A stretch of 30,160 nt of DNA from Oscillospiraceae bacterium (GCA_031262125.1 JAISII010000135.1:1-30160); one strand, 5' to 3'; numbered from the stretch's first letter, positions 7,664-16,800 are shown. Program-made: numbers and translations. Notes: generated from the sequence alone by a model not told the origin.

Positions 7664-7817
7664 TACCGTTGATAACACAAGCTTGATAACATTTTGATAA
7701 CAAGAGTTCAGTATAAACCATATTGGTAGGATAATTGAAATCGAATGAGTAAAAAGGAATCAAATAGCCAAAGCAAAAATGTTTAACTCAACTTTTGCTT
7801 TGGCGAGTGGGAATGAT
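7664..7817 (+). repeat. Left copy of ~150-bp imperfect direct repeat flanking the restriction island
   Basis: Four blocks occur here in the same order and orientation as at 17013-17178. They are TACCGTTGA (7664-7672); an 11-bp-period pair GATAAC-ATTTT-GATAAC (7685-7701); AGGATAATTGAAATC (7728-7742); and GCTTTG followed, after an extra G, by CGAGTGGGAATGAT (7797-7817). A perfect 12-bp inverted repeat, GCCAAAGCAAAA / TTTTGCTTTGGC (7767-7778, 7793-7804, 14-base loop), overlaps the last block. TGGCGAGTG also recurs 18 bp downstream (7801, 7819). Confidence 0.65.
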
Positions 7818-7875
7818 GTGGCGAGTGCATAAAAGCCAGTGTGCAAGCGGGTTTTCGGTTGTTTAAGCCGCCCTG

Positions 7876-7893
7876 TGGCAACATATTGGCAAC
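7876..7893. repeat. TGGCAAC pair with 11-bp period: possible recombinase arm-type site
   Basis: TGGCAAC-ATAT-TGGCAAC is a direct repeat with 11-bp period, the same period as the GATAAC pair (7685-7701) and the GATACT pair (17046-17062). Short helical-phase repeats like these are common next to tyrosine recombinase genes and attachment sites. No recombinase gene is present now. Confidence 0.4.
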
Positions 7894-7919
7894 ACAAATT
7901 ACAATATCTATATTATAAG

Positions 7920-7954
7920 AGCTAACTGATTTTAATGGTCAGTTAGCTTTTTTT
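7920..7954. terminator. Rho-independent terminator with stem AGCTAACTGA
   Basis: A perfect 10-bp stem, AGCTAACTGA (7920-7929) and TCAGTTAGCT (7939-7948), has a 9-base loop and a T-run on the plus strand. It sits just past the 3' end of the minus-strand gene at 7961. The same 10-base stem is used in the terminator after phoR (25209-25247). Confidence 0.8.
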
Positions 7955-7960
7955 GTTTAC

Positions 7961-8170
7961 CTATATCATCTTGAAATATCGAAAGGTTTCTTTGATCGGC
8001 TGCATTTTTTCAAGTGGACATGGTTTTTCTCGGTTATCGGGTGAGTAACGATTATTTGCCATTTTAACAGGTAATCCACAGACCTCTTTCATATGTGCAA
8101 TCCAACAGGTTTTAGGTGTAAAACCATATGTAGACTTTACATATGCTTGAATTTCTTTATAAGTAGCCAT
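7961..8170 (-). CDS. Small hypothetical protein (69 aa) at the island edge
   Basis: I cannot assign a function. The start is well supported: ATG 8170 has AGGAGG seven bases upstream. The protein begins MATYKEIQAYVKSTYG and contains TCWIAHMKEVCGLP, then NNRYSPDNREKPCPLEK, and ends in FRYFKMI. The pattern of a short helical start, a TCWIAH block and a C-terminal PCP motif looks like a compact conserved domain, which I associate loosely with small proteins near restriction genes. It faces away from the defence operon and ends just before a terminator. Confidence 0.6.
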   Translation of the reverse strand: MATYKEIQAYVKSTYGFTPKTCWIAHMKEVCGLPVKMANNRYSPDNREKPCPLEKMQPIKETFRYFKMI

Positions 8171-8329
8171 TAATTATCCTCCTGTTCTCGTTTAACTGAT
8201 GTTTAGTCATCAAGCGTTTCTTTGAGATGTTCGGCTTCAATGCTCGGATAATTATAACGCCAAACGTTACAAGCATTATACTCTATAATTCTAAAGAAAG
8301 CAATAATTTTCATGCACAAGTTTTAATTA

Positions 8330-8439
8330 AAAATCGCTGTCGCTATTGTGTAACTGTACCCGTCGAACTCACACTTGAACAAAATATATTTCTTGCACGA
8401 AAGTATGTGCAAAAGACTTTTGTGACTTATGGAATGTGA
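8330..8439 (+). pseudogene. Fragment of a MobA/MobL-type relaxase
   Basis: The in-frame stretch VTVPVELTLEQNIFLARKYV followed by QKTFVTYGM matches the conserved block of MobA/MobL relaxases (typically a LPVELT.EQN....R.YV...FV..GM pattern) that precedes the catalytic histidine region. The frame is stopped by two consecutive stop codons right after GM. Upstream no recognisable relaxase N-terminus with its AAYR motif is seen. The frame is open back to 8227, but that part does not look like the family. I read it as a decayed internal piece of a mobilization gene left when the mobile element degraded. Confidence 0.6.
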
Positions 8440-8516
8440 TGATATTTTTTAAAATATTACAGCACAAATCGGAAACAAAGAATACAGGAAAACATAAAAG
8501 AAGGGTAGAATTTATC

Positions 8517-8898
8517 ATGAAAAAGCATTACACAAACCAAGAAACAGGAATCAATTACACATTGCAGGGGGATTAATTTGCCCGACCTTACCCTGCCGGA
8601 AGAACCTAAAGAAAAACGCACAAATGGGATTTACGGTGAAAGACATTGCAAGTTTTTGAAAGAACATCGAAAGGTGATGTACTGGGACTTGCTTACACAA
8701 GGGAAATTGTACTCGTATTTATGCGATGTTGATGAACAAGCAAGAAACAGGCTTGAACATATAACAAAACAAATGGCTGAAAAAGAAGGCATTAACGAGC
8801 AACTAAAATCAGAAAACCAAATGGAATGGATAGGCAAAATGACTAATATTAGAAATAGGGCAATGGAAATTGTAAACCACGAAATCATCTATGCGTAA
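8517..8898 (+). pseudogene. tnpV: Frameshifted tnpV (transposon-encoded protein TnpV)
   Basis: TnpV is a small accessory protein of clostridial mobilizable transposons of the Tn4451 type; its role is not well understood. The N-terminus MKKHYTNQETGINYTLQGD starts at ATG 8517 and hits a TAA at residue 20. Downstream, in the +1 frame from 8578, the rest of the family follows: LPDLTLPEE, then YGERHCKFLKEH, then the very conserved KSENQMEWIGKMTNIRNRA. Family members read LQGD, then usually two Tyr, then LPDL, so about two bases are missing near 8573. With both parts otherwise intact, the inactivation looks recent. A programmed frameshift is less likely. Confidence 0.82.
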
Positions 8899-8904
8899 TC
8901 AAAT

Positions 8905-8940
8905 TAAGTGGAGGAACGGATTAATCCGTTCCTCCACTTA
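8905..8940. terminator. 36-bp perfect palindrome after tnpV (hairpin, probable bidirectional terminator)
   Basis: Two 18-base arms, TAAGTGGAGGAACGGATT and its exact complement, meet with no spacer. The hairpin begins seven bases after the tnpV stop. The T-run after it is poor (TATGAATATTATTTTT), so it may act as a terminator, or as a DNA structure or protein site at the mobile-element end. Confidence 0.6.
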
Positions 8941-8975
8941 TATGAATATTATTTTTAGAAATTTAAATATTTTGG

Positions 8976-9004
8976 TTGAATATTTGAATGTAGTTTGTTA
9001 TAAT
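8976..9004 (+). promoter_or_regulatory. Promoter of the defence operon (TTGAAT-N17-TATAAT)
   Basis: TTGAAT at 8976-8981, a 17-bp spacer and TATAAT at 8999-9004 lie 45 bp upstream of the XRE regulator start. No other good promoter is seen before the helicase, mod or res genes, so one transcript may cover all four. Confidence 0.65.
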
Positions 9005-9048
9005 ATAATTGTGTTGATTTTGGGACTATTTTGCAAAGAGGTGTCGTA

Positions 9049-9258
9049 ATGCCGATTAGTTATAACAAGCTTTGGAAATTGATGATTGATAAAAAGATGA
9101 ATAAAACTCAATTGAAAGAAGCTTCCAAAGTGAGCGGTGCTACCATTGCAAAGCTCGGAAAAGAAGAGCCTATTTCAATGGAATCTATGTTGAAAATTTG
9201 CAAAGTTTTAGATTGCAATATTGGAGATATAGTTGAAATTGTTGATGAAGTCAATTAA
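9049..9258 (+). CDS. XRE-family helix-turn-helix regulator (Cro/C1-type) heading the restriction operon
   Basis: A 69-residue protein that is almost entirely a Cro/C1 helix-turn-helix: SYNKLWKLMIDKKMNKTQLK, then VSGATIAKLGKEEPISMESM and a final LDCNIGDIVEIV. Such single-domain regulators often control restriction-modification operons by repressing their own promoter. The frame opens at a TTG (9031), but ATG 9049 has AGAGGTG about five bases upstream and gives the family N-terminus. The helicase gene follows after 11 bp with a near-identical ribosome binding site (AGAGGTGG), consistent with one operon. Confidence 0.85.
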   Translation: MPISYNKLWKLMIDKKMNKTQLKEASKVSGATIAKLGKEEPISMESMLKICKVLDCNIGDIVEIVDEVN

Positions 9259-9269
9259 GAGGTGGCGTA

Positions 9270-11963
9270 GTGCAACAAACTCCTTTTCACGCATATTATA
9301 CCGCCCGATTATTAGATAATGTATCAAATGAAAACGGGCTGGTTTCCGTATATGCGTCTGCCAATATAGAAATATATCCTTATCAAATTGCCGCAGCGCA
9401 GTTTGCTTTGCGTTCCCCGTATTTGAATGGCTGTATCTTAGGCGATGAGGGAAGCTTGGGAAAAACATATGAAGCCTTGCTTGTTGCTACCCAAATGTGG
9501 CATGAAGGTAAGACTCGCCAGCTCATCATTTTGCCTGTAAATATGCTCAACCAATGGATAAAAAAGTTCGATAACAGCTTTACATTGCCGTATCTCGTTA
9601 TTGATAATAACGAATCTGACATAATAAAAGCGGACAACCTCGCAGAGCAAGATTGCGTGATAGTTACCACATATGAATTTGCAATTGAAAAAGCAGAGTG
9701 GTTTAAGGAAATTCTGTGGGATTTGATAATCTTTGATGAAGCTGACCGTTTAAATAAGGTATATGATGAAAATGCTAAAAATGCAAGAATCCTAAAAGAA
9801 CTATCAGACGGGGCTTTCAAGTTGTTGCTTACCCCTACTCCCATCACTAAAGATATTAGAGATATTTACGGTCTAATTTATTTCATTGACGAAACAGTAC
9901 TGCCGGACGATATAGAAACATTTTATAATACATATTTTAGGCATACTGAGCGTTACCCGGAACTTGCAAAATGGGTATCACAATTTTGTTTCAGAACACT
10001 AAAGGAACAAGTTAGTGAATACGTAAATTTTACACGACGGATTCCCTATACGGTGAGTTATGATTTTTCAGAGGAAGAAAAATTATTATATAATGCGTTG
10101 AACGCCTATATTATGCGACCGCAAAAAATTGCTTACCCCAACATGAGCAGCCGGGACAAAAACAATATGACGATACAATGGAATCATATCCTTTCCTCGT
10201 CATCACAAGCAATTGCGGAAACGATTGACGGTGCAATAAACAGGCTTAAAAAAGCGGAAGTCCAACAATCAAAAAAAGCAATATTTATGGATGAAATCAG
10301 ATGTCTTAATGAATTGCATACGCTTGCCAAAGCTGTTGATATAAACGGCAAAATGAAAGCGCTTTTACCGATTTTGAAAAAATGCTTTACAAAGTTGAAG
10401 CAGTTAAAATACCCTAACAAAGCTATTGTTTTTACTGACAGTCAAGTCACGCTAAAAAAGCTTAAAGTATTGCTTGATAGTGCAGGATATAACCTTTTAA
10501 CCTATAGCGGGAGCAACAGTCGGGATTATTCTATAATGGAGCGTTTCAGAAACGATAAAGAAATTCAAATTCTGATCGCTACCGACGATATGGGCAAAGG
10601 ACTTGATATTGAGTTTTGCCCTATAGTTATAAATTACGATATGCTGTCAAACGCACCTTTGCTCGAACAGCGTATAAACCGTTGCCATAGGCAAGGGCAG
10701 AAATGCGATGTTTTGGTTGTGAATTTATTTAATAAAAACAACTATGCCGATACCCGTTACTTTGAATTGATAAACAAGCGAGTATTGCAGTTTAACGGTA
10801 TTTTCGGTATGTCAGATGCTTTACTTGGGAATTTCGATAACCCGATTGACGAAGTGTTATGTCTATTAAGACCGCAAGGTGAGATTCAAAATGATTTTGA
10901 AAACAATTTATCTGAACACGAAAATCAAAACCGCCATATCGTTGCGAGTTCAGAAGATACGCTGTTTACAACCTTTACAAAAGATATTTCTGATAAAGTA
11001 ATTGTTACACCCAAATACATATCTGAGAAAATCAATGAAGTAAATCGGGATTTGTGGAATTTAACAAAATGGTTTTTTGATGATTATAATTACACCAATG
11101 ATGAATGCCAATATATCATTGATGAGCAAAGCCAAACTGTAACAGCAACGGATCACACCAAACTTCCTCACTTGTTTTACTATTGGGTAAATGGGCAGAG
11201 CCGACATTATAAGGGCTTGAAAGGGTACGGCATAAGCAAAGACTACAAACCTCATTATGGAAGGATTACGCTTTCAACGCCTTTTGCCAAAGGACTATTG
11301 CAAAACGTTGAATGTGCAACAAAAGGAGCTTTAACCGTTAATGCGAACATTGAGGCTTGTACCATTGGGCTATATGTAATAACGGTAAAATCACAGAATA
11401 AGGCGCATAAATCCGTTTATCGTGAATATGTCGAGCTTGTTGGCGAAACCGAAAGCGGTAAAGTCATTTCGGGTGAGGAATGTGACGAAATACTAAATTT
11501 GCCTGTTGTAGATTATTCGGAAGATGATAAAAAGTCTGCCCCATTTATGAAGTATACGTATCAAAGCCATTCAAATATTGATAAATACATTTCGGCAGAT
11601 GAATATATTCGTAAATCTGTTCTTGAAAAAAATTCGGTACAGTCGGAAGAGATAGAACGAATGAGATTGAGGGCAGCCAAAGAAAAAACAGCTCTTGAAC
11701 GTGAAGTTAATGACTTGAAATCACAAATTGCAGCGGCAGAAAAAGAAGCGGAATCTTTAACGATTCGTATAAAGCGTTTGGAGATAGAACGTAAGCTATC
11801 CGGCTTGCACAATGAGCTAATGCAAAAAGAAGAGAATTTGTTTTTGGGCGGCATTCAAGCGGATAGCAATTTGCAAAAGCAAATTGGTGAGTTTTTAGAA
11901 AATGAAAAGCTTACCGTAAAGATAGAGCGGCAATTTTTATTAAAGGTGAGAGGAAATAAGTAA
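9270..11963 (+). CDS. SNF2/RapA-like DEAD helicase associated with a type III restriction-modification system
   Basis: An 897-residue SNF2-superfamily ATPase. Motif I is DEGSLGKT (59-66), where the usual form is DE.GLGKT. Motif II is DEAD (156-159), motif III LLLTPTP (185-191), motif V ATDDMGKGLDI (437-447) and motif VI QRINRCHRQGQ (467-477), the SNF2 hallmark. A middle region of unknown fold (about 560-780) is followed by a strong coiled coil (about 795-875). No nuclease motif is visible. It starts at GTG 9270 behind AGAGGTGG, and its stop overlaps the mod start (TAATG). By analogy with RapA-type translocases it probably moves along DNA or strips proteins; its role with Mod and Res is unknown. 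Confidence 0.88.
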   Translation: MQQTPFHAYYTARLLDNVSNENGLVSVYASANIEIYPYQIAAAQFALRSPYLNGCILGDEGSLGKTYEALLVATQMWHEGKTRQLIILPVNMLNQWIKKFDNSFTLPYLVIDNNESDIIKADNLAEQDCVIVTTYEFAIEKAEWFKEILWDLIIFDEADRLNKVYDENAKNARILKELSDGAFKLLLTPTPITKDIRDIYGLIYFIDETVLPDDIETFYNTYFRHTERYPELAKWVSQFCFRTLKEQVSEYVNFTRRIPYTVSYDFSEEEKLLYNALNAYIMRPQKIAYPNMSSRDKNNMTIQWNHILSSSSQAIAETIDGAINRLKKAEVQQSKKAIFMDEIRCLNELHTLAKAVDINGKMKALLPILKKCFTKLKQLKYPNKAIVFTDSQVTLKKLKVLLDSAGYNLLTYSGSNSRDYSIMERFRNDKEIQILIATDDMGKGLDIEFCPIVINYDMLSNAPLLEQRINRCHRQGQKCDVLVVNLFNKNNYADTRYFELINKRVLQFNGIFGMSDALLGNFDNPIDEVLCLLRPQGEIQNDFENNLSEHENQNRHIVASSEDTLFTTFTKDISDKVIVTPKYISEKINEVNRDLWNLTKWFFDDYNYTNDECQYIIDEQSQTVTATDHTKLPHLFYYWVNGQSRHYKGLKGYGISKDYKPHYGRITLSTPFAKGLLQNVECATKGALTVNANIEACTIGLYVITVKSQNKAHKSVYREYVELVGETESGKVISGEECDEILNLPVVDYSEDDKKSAPFMKYTYQSHSNIDKYISADEYIRKSVLEKNSVQSEEIERMRLRAAKEKTALEREVNDLKSQIAAAEKEAESLTIRIKRLEIERKLSGLHNELMQKEENLFLGGIQADSNLQKQIGEFLENEKLTVKIERQFLLKVRGNK

Positions 11964-13822
11964 TGAATAACATTTTAGACGGCATGAGCTTTGATTTGGA
12001 ACGCACTAATTTGGAGAAGTTGGCATCTGTTTTCCCGGAAGTTATAGTAGAAGGTCAGCTTGATTTAACAAAGCTACTTGACCTTTTGGGGAAATACGAC
12101 ATCAAAGATTTTGAAAAATATTCTTTCACTTGGAAAGGCAAGTCAGAGTGCCTGCCGCTTGCACAAAAGCGTTCAACAGGTACGCTTCGCCCAAAACCGA
12201 ACGAGAGCGTAAATTTTGATGAAACAAATAATATTTATATCAAGGGTGATAATTTAGAAGTGCTGAAGCTTTTGCAGACCGCTTATTATCGTCAAGTTAA
12301 AATGATATACATAGACCCGCCCTACAATACAGGCAACGACTTTGTGTATGCGGACGATTTTGCCGACCCTATGGCGAAATATAAAGAAGTTACACAGCAG
12401 ACAACAAAAAGCAATCCCGAAACAATGGGCAGATTCCACACCAATTGGCTCAATATGATGTACCCTCGTTTGCGTTTGGCTGCGAACTTGTTGCGTGATG
12501 ATGGTGTTATATTTATAAGCATTGATGACCATGAGGTGCATAATTTACGTAAGCTTTGTGATGAGGTTTTTGGGGAAGAAAATTTTGTAACACAAATTGT
12601 TTGGGAACGTGCATTTGCTCCAATTAATCTAATGAAGCAATTTTCGCCCAGTCACGACTTTGTTATTGTATATGCTAAACGCCTTGATGAGCTTATTTGC
12701 AATGGTATTCAAAGAACGGATATAGCCGATAGTCGTTATTCGAATCCCGATAACGACCCAAGAGGCGTGTGGAGTTCGAGCGATATTTCTGTAGGACCCG
12801 CAATTGAAGCGAATATTTATCCGATAACGACGCCCTCCGGGCGAGTTGTCGAGCCTCCAGCTGGTCGCAGCTGGAGGCTCTCGAAAAATGCATTTTTCGA
12901 GAGACTCCAAGATAATAGAATTTGGTTTGGTGAGGACGGAAATGGTGTACCAAGAATAAAAAGGTTTAAATCTGATTTGCGAAAATCCGGCATGACCCCC
13001 ATGACCATTTGGAAACACATAGATGTCGGACACAGCCAAAGTGCCACGAAGGCTTTAAAAGAATTATTTGATGGCAAAATGTTTTTTGATTACCCGAAGC
13101 CAGTCAGTTTAATCAAAAGGATGCTTGAGCTGTATACGCAAGACAACGACATTATCCTTGACTTCTTCTCCGGCTCTGGTACCACCGCTCACGCCGTTAT
13201 GCAGCTTAACGCCGAGGATGGCGGTAACCGCCGCTTTATCCTTGTGCAATTGCCAGAGGTTACTGACGAAAAGTCTGAGGCTTATAAAGCCGGATACAAA
13301 AACATATGCGAAATTGGTACGGAACGCATACGCCGCACCGGAAAAAAGCTCACCGAAACAGACAAGCAAATGATGTTGGGTGATGAGAATAAAAAGGATT
13401 TAGATGTTGGGTTTAAGGTGTTTGAGCTTGATACATCCAACCTTAAATCATGGGACGGTACGCCTGTTGACGAAGAAGAACAAACCCTGCTGATTGAGCG
13501 TATGCACAATATGATTGACAATGTAAAACCAGACCGCACCGATATGGATATGGTGTATGAAATAATGCTTAAAATGGGTGTGCCGCTTACATACACTATA
13601 ACACCGTTAGATATTAATGACAAAATCGCCTATTCAATTGGTGAGGAATGTCTACTGCTTATTTGCCTTGCAGAAGGTATTACGCCGGAGAATATTGAAA
13701 AAATGTGTGATTACACGCCGGGTAAAATTATTTTCAGCCGCCGCTGTATGAAAGATGATACCACAATGGCAAATGCACACTATATTCTGCAAGACAGACA
13801 TATCGGAATGAAATTGGTTTAA
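11963..13822 (+). CDS. mod: Type III restriction-modification DNA methyltransferase subunit Mod
   Basis: A 619-residue beta-class adenine methyltransferase. Catalytic motif IV DPPY (118-121, followed by NTG) comes before the AdoMet motif DFFSGSGTTAHAV (400-412), the beta-class order of type III Mod proteins, so N6-methyladenine is the likely product. The stretch between (about 210-380) is the target recognition region and includes PSGRVVEPPAGRSWRLSK and RIWFGEDGNGVPR, as in other Mod proteins. It should give Res its sequence specificity. ATG 11963 overlaps the helicase stop (TAATG). No simple-sequence repeat of the kind that makes phase-variable mod genes is present. Three hairpins lie inside it (12831-12903). 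Confidence 0.94.
   Translation: MNNILDGMSFDLERTNLEKLASVFPEVIVEGQLDLTKLLDLLGKYDIKDFEKYSFTWKGKSECLPLAQKRSTGTLRPKPNESVNFDETNNIYIKGDNLEVLKLLQTAYYRQVKMIYIDPPYNTGNDFVYADDFADPMAKYKEVTQQTTKSNPETMGRFHTNWLNMMYPRLRLAANLLRDDGVIFISIDDHEVHNLRKLCDEVFGEENFVTQIVWERAFAPINLMKQFSPSHDFVIVYAKRLDELICNGIQRTDIADSRYSNPDNDPRGVWSSSDISVGPAIEANIYPITTPSGRVVEPPAGRSWRLSKNAFFERLQDNRIWFGEDGNGVPRIKRFKSDLRKSGMTPMTIWKHIDVGHSQSATKALKELFDGKMFFDYPKPVSLIKRMLELYTQDNDIILDFFSGSGTTAHAVMQLNAEDGGNRRFILVQLPEVTDEKSEAYKAGYKNICEIGTERIRRTGKKLTETDKQMMLGDENKKDLDVGFKVFELDTSNLKSWDGTPVDEEEQTLLIERMHNMIDNVKPDRTDMDMVYEIMLKMGVPLTYTITPLDINDKIAYSIGEECLLLICLAEGITPENIEKMCDYTPGKIIFSRRCMKDDTTMANAHYILQDRHIGMKLV
12831..12903 (+). repeat. Three adjacent hairpins inside the mod target-recognition region
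   Basis: In 73 bases there are three successive inverted repeats. The first is CGCCC-TCC-GGGCG (12831-12843). The second is a 13-bp stem GAGCCTCCAGCTG / CAGCTGGAGGCTC with a 4-base loop (12851-12880). The third is a perfect 26-bp palindrome centred on ATGCAT (12878-12903). They encode codons 290-314 of Mod, which still match the conserved family sequence, so they are not an insertion that disrupts the protein. Confidence 0.75.
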
Positions 13823-13835
13823 GGGGGATTTTTCA

Positions 13836-16800
13836 ATGAAACTCAAATTTAAAGACCAATCCTTTCAAACTGATGCCGTAAATGCAGTTGCCGACTTATT
13901 CAACGGGCAGGAGAAGTTTAGTTCCACCTTTTCTATTATAGAAGAAAGGCAAATTAATCTTCATAAAGAATATGGTATTGGTAACGCATTGCAAATATCA
14001 GTAGAGTCGTTGCTTGCAAATATGCAAGAAGTTCAAAAGAAGAACGCTCTCCCCAAAACAAATTCTTTGGAAAATAATCAATTCTGTGTTGAAATGGAAA
14101 CAGGAACAGGAAAGACTTATGTTTATACTAAAACCATTTTTGAGCTTAATAAGCGATATGGATTTACAAAATTTATAGTTGTAGTTCCAAGCGTAGCAAT
14201 CAGAGAAGGTGTATATAAATCATTTCAAATTACAGAGGAACATTTCGGATTGATGTACGATAATGTGCCTTATCGTTATTTTATTTACAATAGTGCAAAG
14301 TTATCTGATGTACGCCAGTTTGCCACATCTTCCAACATAGAAATAATGATAATAAATATTGACGCCTTTAAAAAAGCTGAGAATATTATAAATCAACAGC
14401 AAGACCGCTTGAACGGCGAAACGGCTATGCGTTATATTCAAGACACAAACTCTATTGTTATTATTGATGAGCCGCAAAGCGTAGATAATACTAAAAAAGC
14501 AAAGGAAGCAATTGCGTCTTTGAATCCCCTTTGCGTGTTTAGATATTCAGCAACGCACCGCGAAAAAATAAATTTGCTCTACCGTTTAACCCCTGTAGAT
14601 GCTTATCAGATGGGGCTTGTTAAGCAAATTTGCGTTTCTTCAAACACAATAGAAAACGATTTTAATAAACCCTATGTACGGCTATTGTCTGTATCTATGG
14701 ATAATGAATTTTCGGCAAAAATAGAAATTGATGTGCGTGGTAAAGATAATAAGGTCAGTCGTAAAACATTCACAGTAAAGCAAGATACCGATTTATTTAT
14801 ACTGTCGGGCGAGCGTGATTTGTATGAAGGTTATATCATTGAAAATATTGATTGTACGCTGGGTCGAGAGCGTATAGACTTTACAAATACTGAATTTGTG
14901 CCGCTCGGCAAAGCAATAGGGAGCGTTGATGAAAACTTAATAAAAAGGGCGCAAATTCGCCGTACCATCGAAGCACACTTTGATAAAGAACTTATGTATT
15001 ACGATAAAGGAATCAAAGTGTTATCGCTGTTTTTTATTGATGAAGTGGCAAAATACAGAACGGTTGAAGGCGGCAAAGGGATTTATGCTTTGATGTTTGA
15101 AGAGTGCTACAATGAATTGCTGAATCGTGAAAAATATGCTGTATTAAGAGACCGATTCAATACAGCAGTTAATAAGGCACATAACGGGTATTTTTCTCAA
15201 GATAAAAAGGGTAATTACAAAGACACCAAAGGTGATACTTTAGACGATTATAATACTTACAATACTATCATGAAAGATAAAGAATGGCTGTTATCTTTCG
15301 ATTGTCCGCTACGGTTTATTTTCTCACACTCCGCATTAAAAGAGGGGTGGGACAACCCTAATGTATTTCAAGTGTGTACCTTGATTGAACAAAAATCCAC
15401 ATTCACCGCACGGCAAAAGGTGGGGCGCGGCTTACGTCTGTGCGTCAATCAAGACGGCGAACGTATTGAGGATAAAAATATCAATCTCCTGCACGTTATG
15501 GCAAATGAGAGCTTTGCCGAATTTGCCGACACCTTGCAAAAAGAGATTGAGCAAGAAACCGGCGTGAAATTCGGTGTTTTACAAATCAGCTTGTTTTCGG
15601 GTATGGTATATAGCGAAACTAAAGAAGTCGAAAAGACTGTTACGGCAGAACAGGCTATAAATGTAGTTGATGTGCTTAAAGCAAACAGAATTATCACAGA
15701 AAACGGTAATATATCTGTGGATATAAAGCCCGAAGAAATAGAACTGCCGCCGGAATTGGAAGAGGTAAAGCCAATAATTGCGAGCATAATCGAGAATGAG
15801 AAGCCGATTGAAATTGAAAATCTTACAGGATTAACATATAAAACAAAGGTGACAGAAGAAAAAACCGTAACCTATGAAGAAGCCGCAGAGTTGATTGAGC
15901 ATTTTGAAAAGAAAGAGTATATAACCAAAAGCGGTAAAATCAAAGATACAATGAAAAATGACCTTTTAAACGGCACTCTTGATTTACCTCAAAAATATGA
16001 AGCCGCACGTGAGCGTTTTGAAAACATTATAAGCAAAGCGGATAGAAAACCGCAATTCAGAGATGCTTCAAAAGACGTTGTTGTTCGCCTTAAAAATCAA
16101 GTTATTGCCGAATCGCCTTATTTTAAAGAACTTTGGGAGCGAATAAAGCAGAAAACAACCTATCGAGTTAAAATTGATACGAAGCTACTTGTTGAACGTG
16201 CCGTAAAGTTATTGCGTGAACTTCCGCAAACACCCAAAGCGCGTATCATATCTCAAACCGCAGATATTGATATTAGGGAATCGGGCGTTGCTCATTTTGA
16301 ACGTGAGCTTAGAACGGTTGATATAAAAAATGATTACAGCAATCTTCCCGATATAATTACCATTATTGCAGAAGAAACCCATACTACATGGGAGACCGCG
16401 TTGGAGATTATAGAGCAAAGCGGAAGGGTGATTGACTTTATACGCAACCCGCAATTGTTTATAGAAAGCATTGTTGAAATAATACAGGATGTTCGCCATG
16501 AACTTGCAATCGATGGTATTCAGTACATAAAGCTTGATGGGCAGCAATACTACGCACAACAGATTTTTGACAGTACGGAATTGCTTGCAAATCTTGATAA
16601 GAACGCTGTCGCGGTCAACAATAGCGTTTATGATTATACAGTATATGATAGCAGCACAATTGAAAAGCCGTTTGCAATTGCTCTTGACCATGACCCCGAT
16701 GTAAAAATGTTCTTTAAATTGCCGGAACGATTTAAGATTAATACACCCATTGGAACATATAACCCCGATTGGGCGGTTTATCTTGATTGCGATGGTGAAG

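Larger units (their letters stand above)
7563..7960. other. Intergenic stretch with att-like repeats and a terminator (left end of the island)
   Basis: No convincing gene is seen in these 398 bp. They hold an orphan extended -10 promoter (TTGTAG-N17-TATAAT, 7611-7639) and a small hairpin AGACC-GTT-GGTCT (7645-7657). There are three TTGATAAC copies (7669, 7683, 7694) and a 14-codon open frame (7745-7786) without clear support. A 12-bp inverted repeat (7767-7804), the boundary repeat, a TGGCAAC pair (7876-7893) and a terminator follow. The content looks like the end of an integrated element rather than host regulatory DNA. Confidence 0.6.

Noticed and set aside
7745..7786. 14-codon frame at the left boundary as a gene
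   Set aside because: It is too short, with poor ribosome-site spacing, and it overlaps the inverted repeat; noted only as part of the boundary.
8227..8439. Intact 70-aa gene
   Set aside because: No ribosome site is seen, the first half has no protein-like pattern, and only the last part matches a relaxase block, so it is called a fragment.
8578..8898. Intact shortened TnpV starting at TTG 8578
   Set aside because: There is no ribosome site before TTG, and the missing N-terminus is present upstream in another frame, so a frameshift is the simpler explanation.
11963..13822. Phase-variable mod gene
   Set aside because: No tandem simple-sequence repeat or long homopolymer is present in or just before mod; the hairpins are not slippage tracts.
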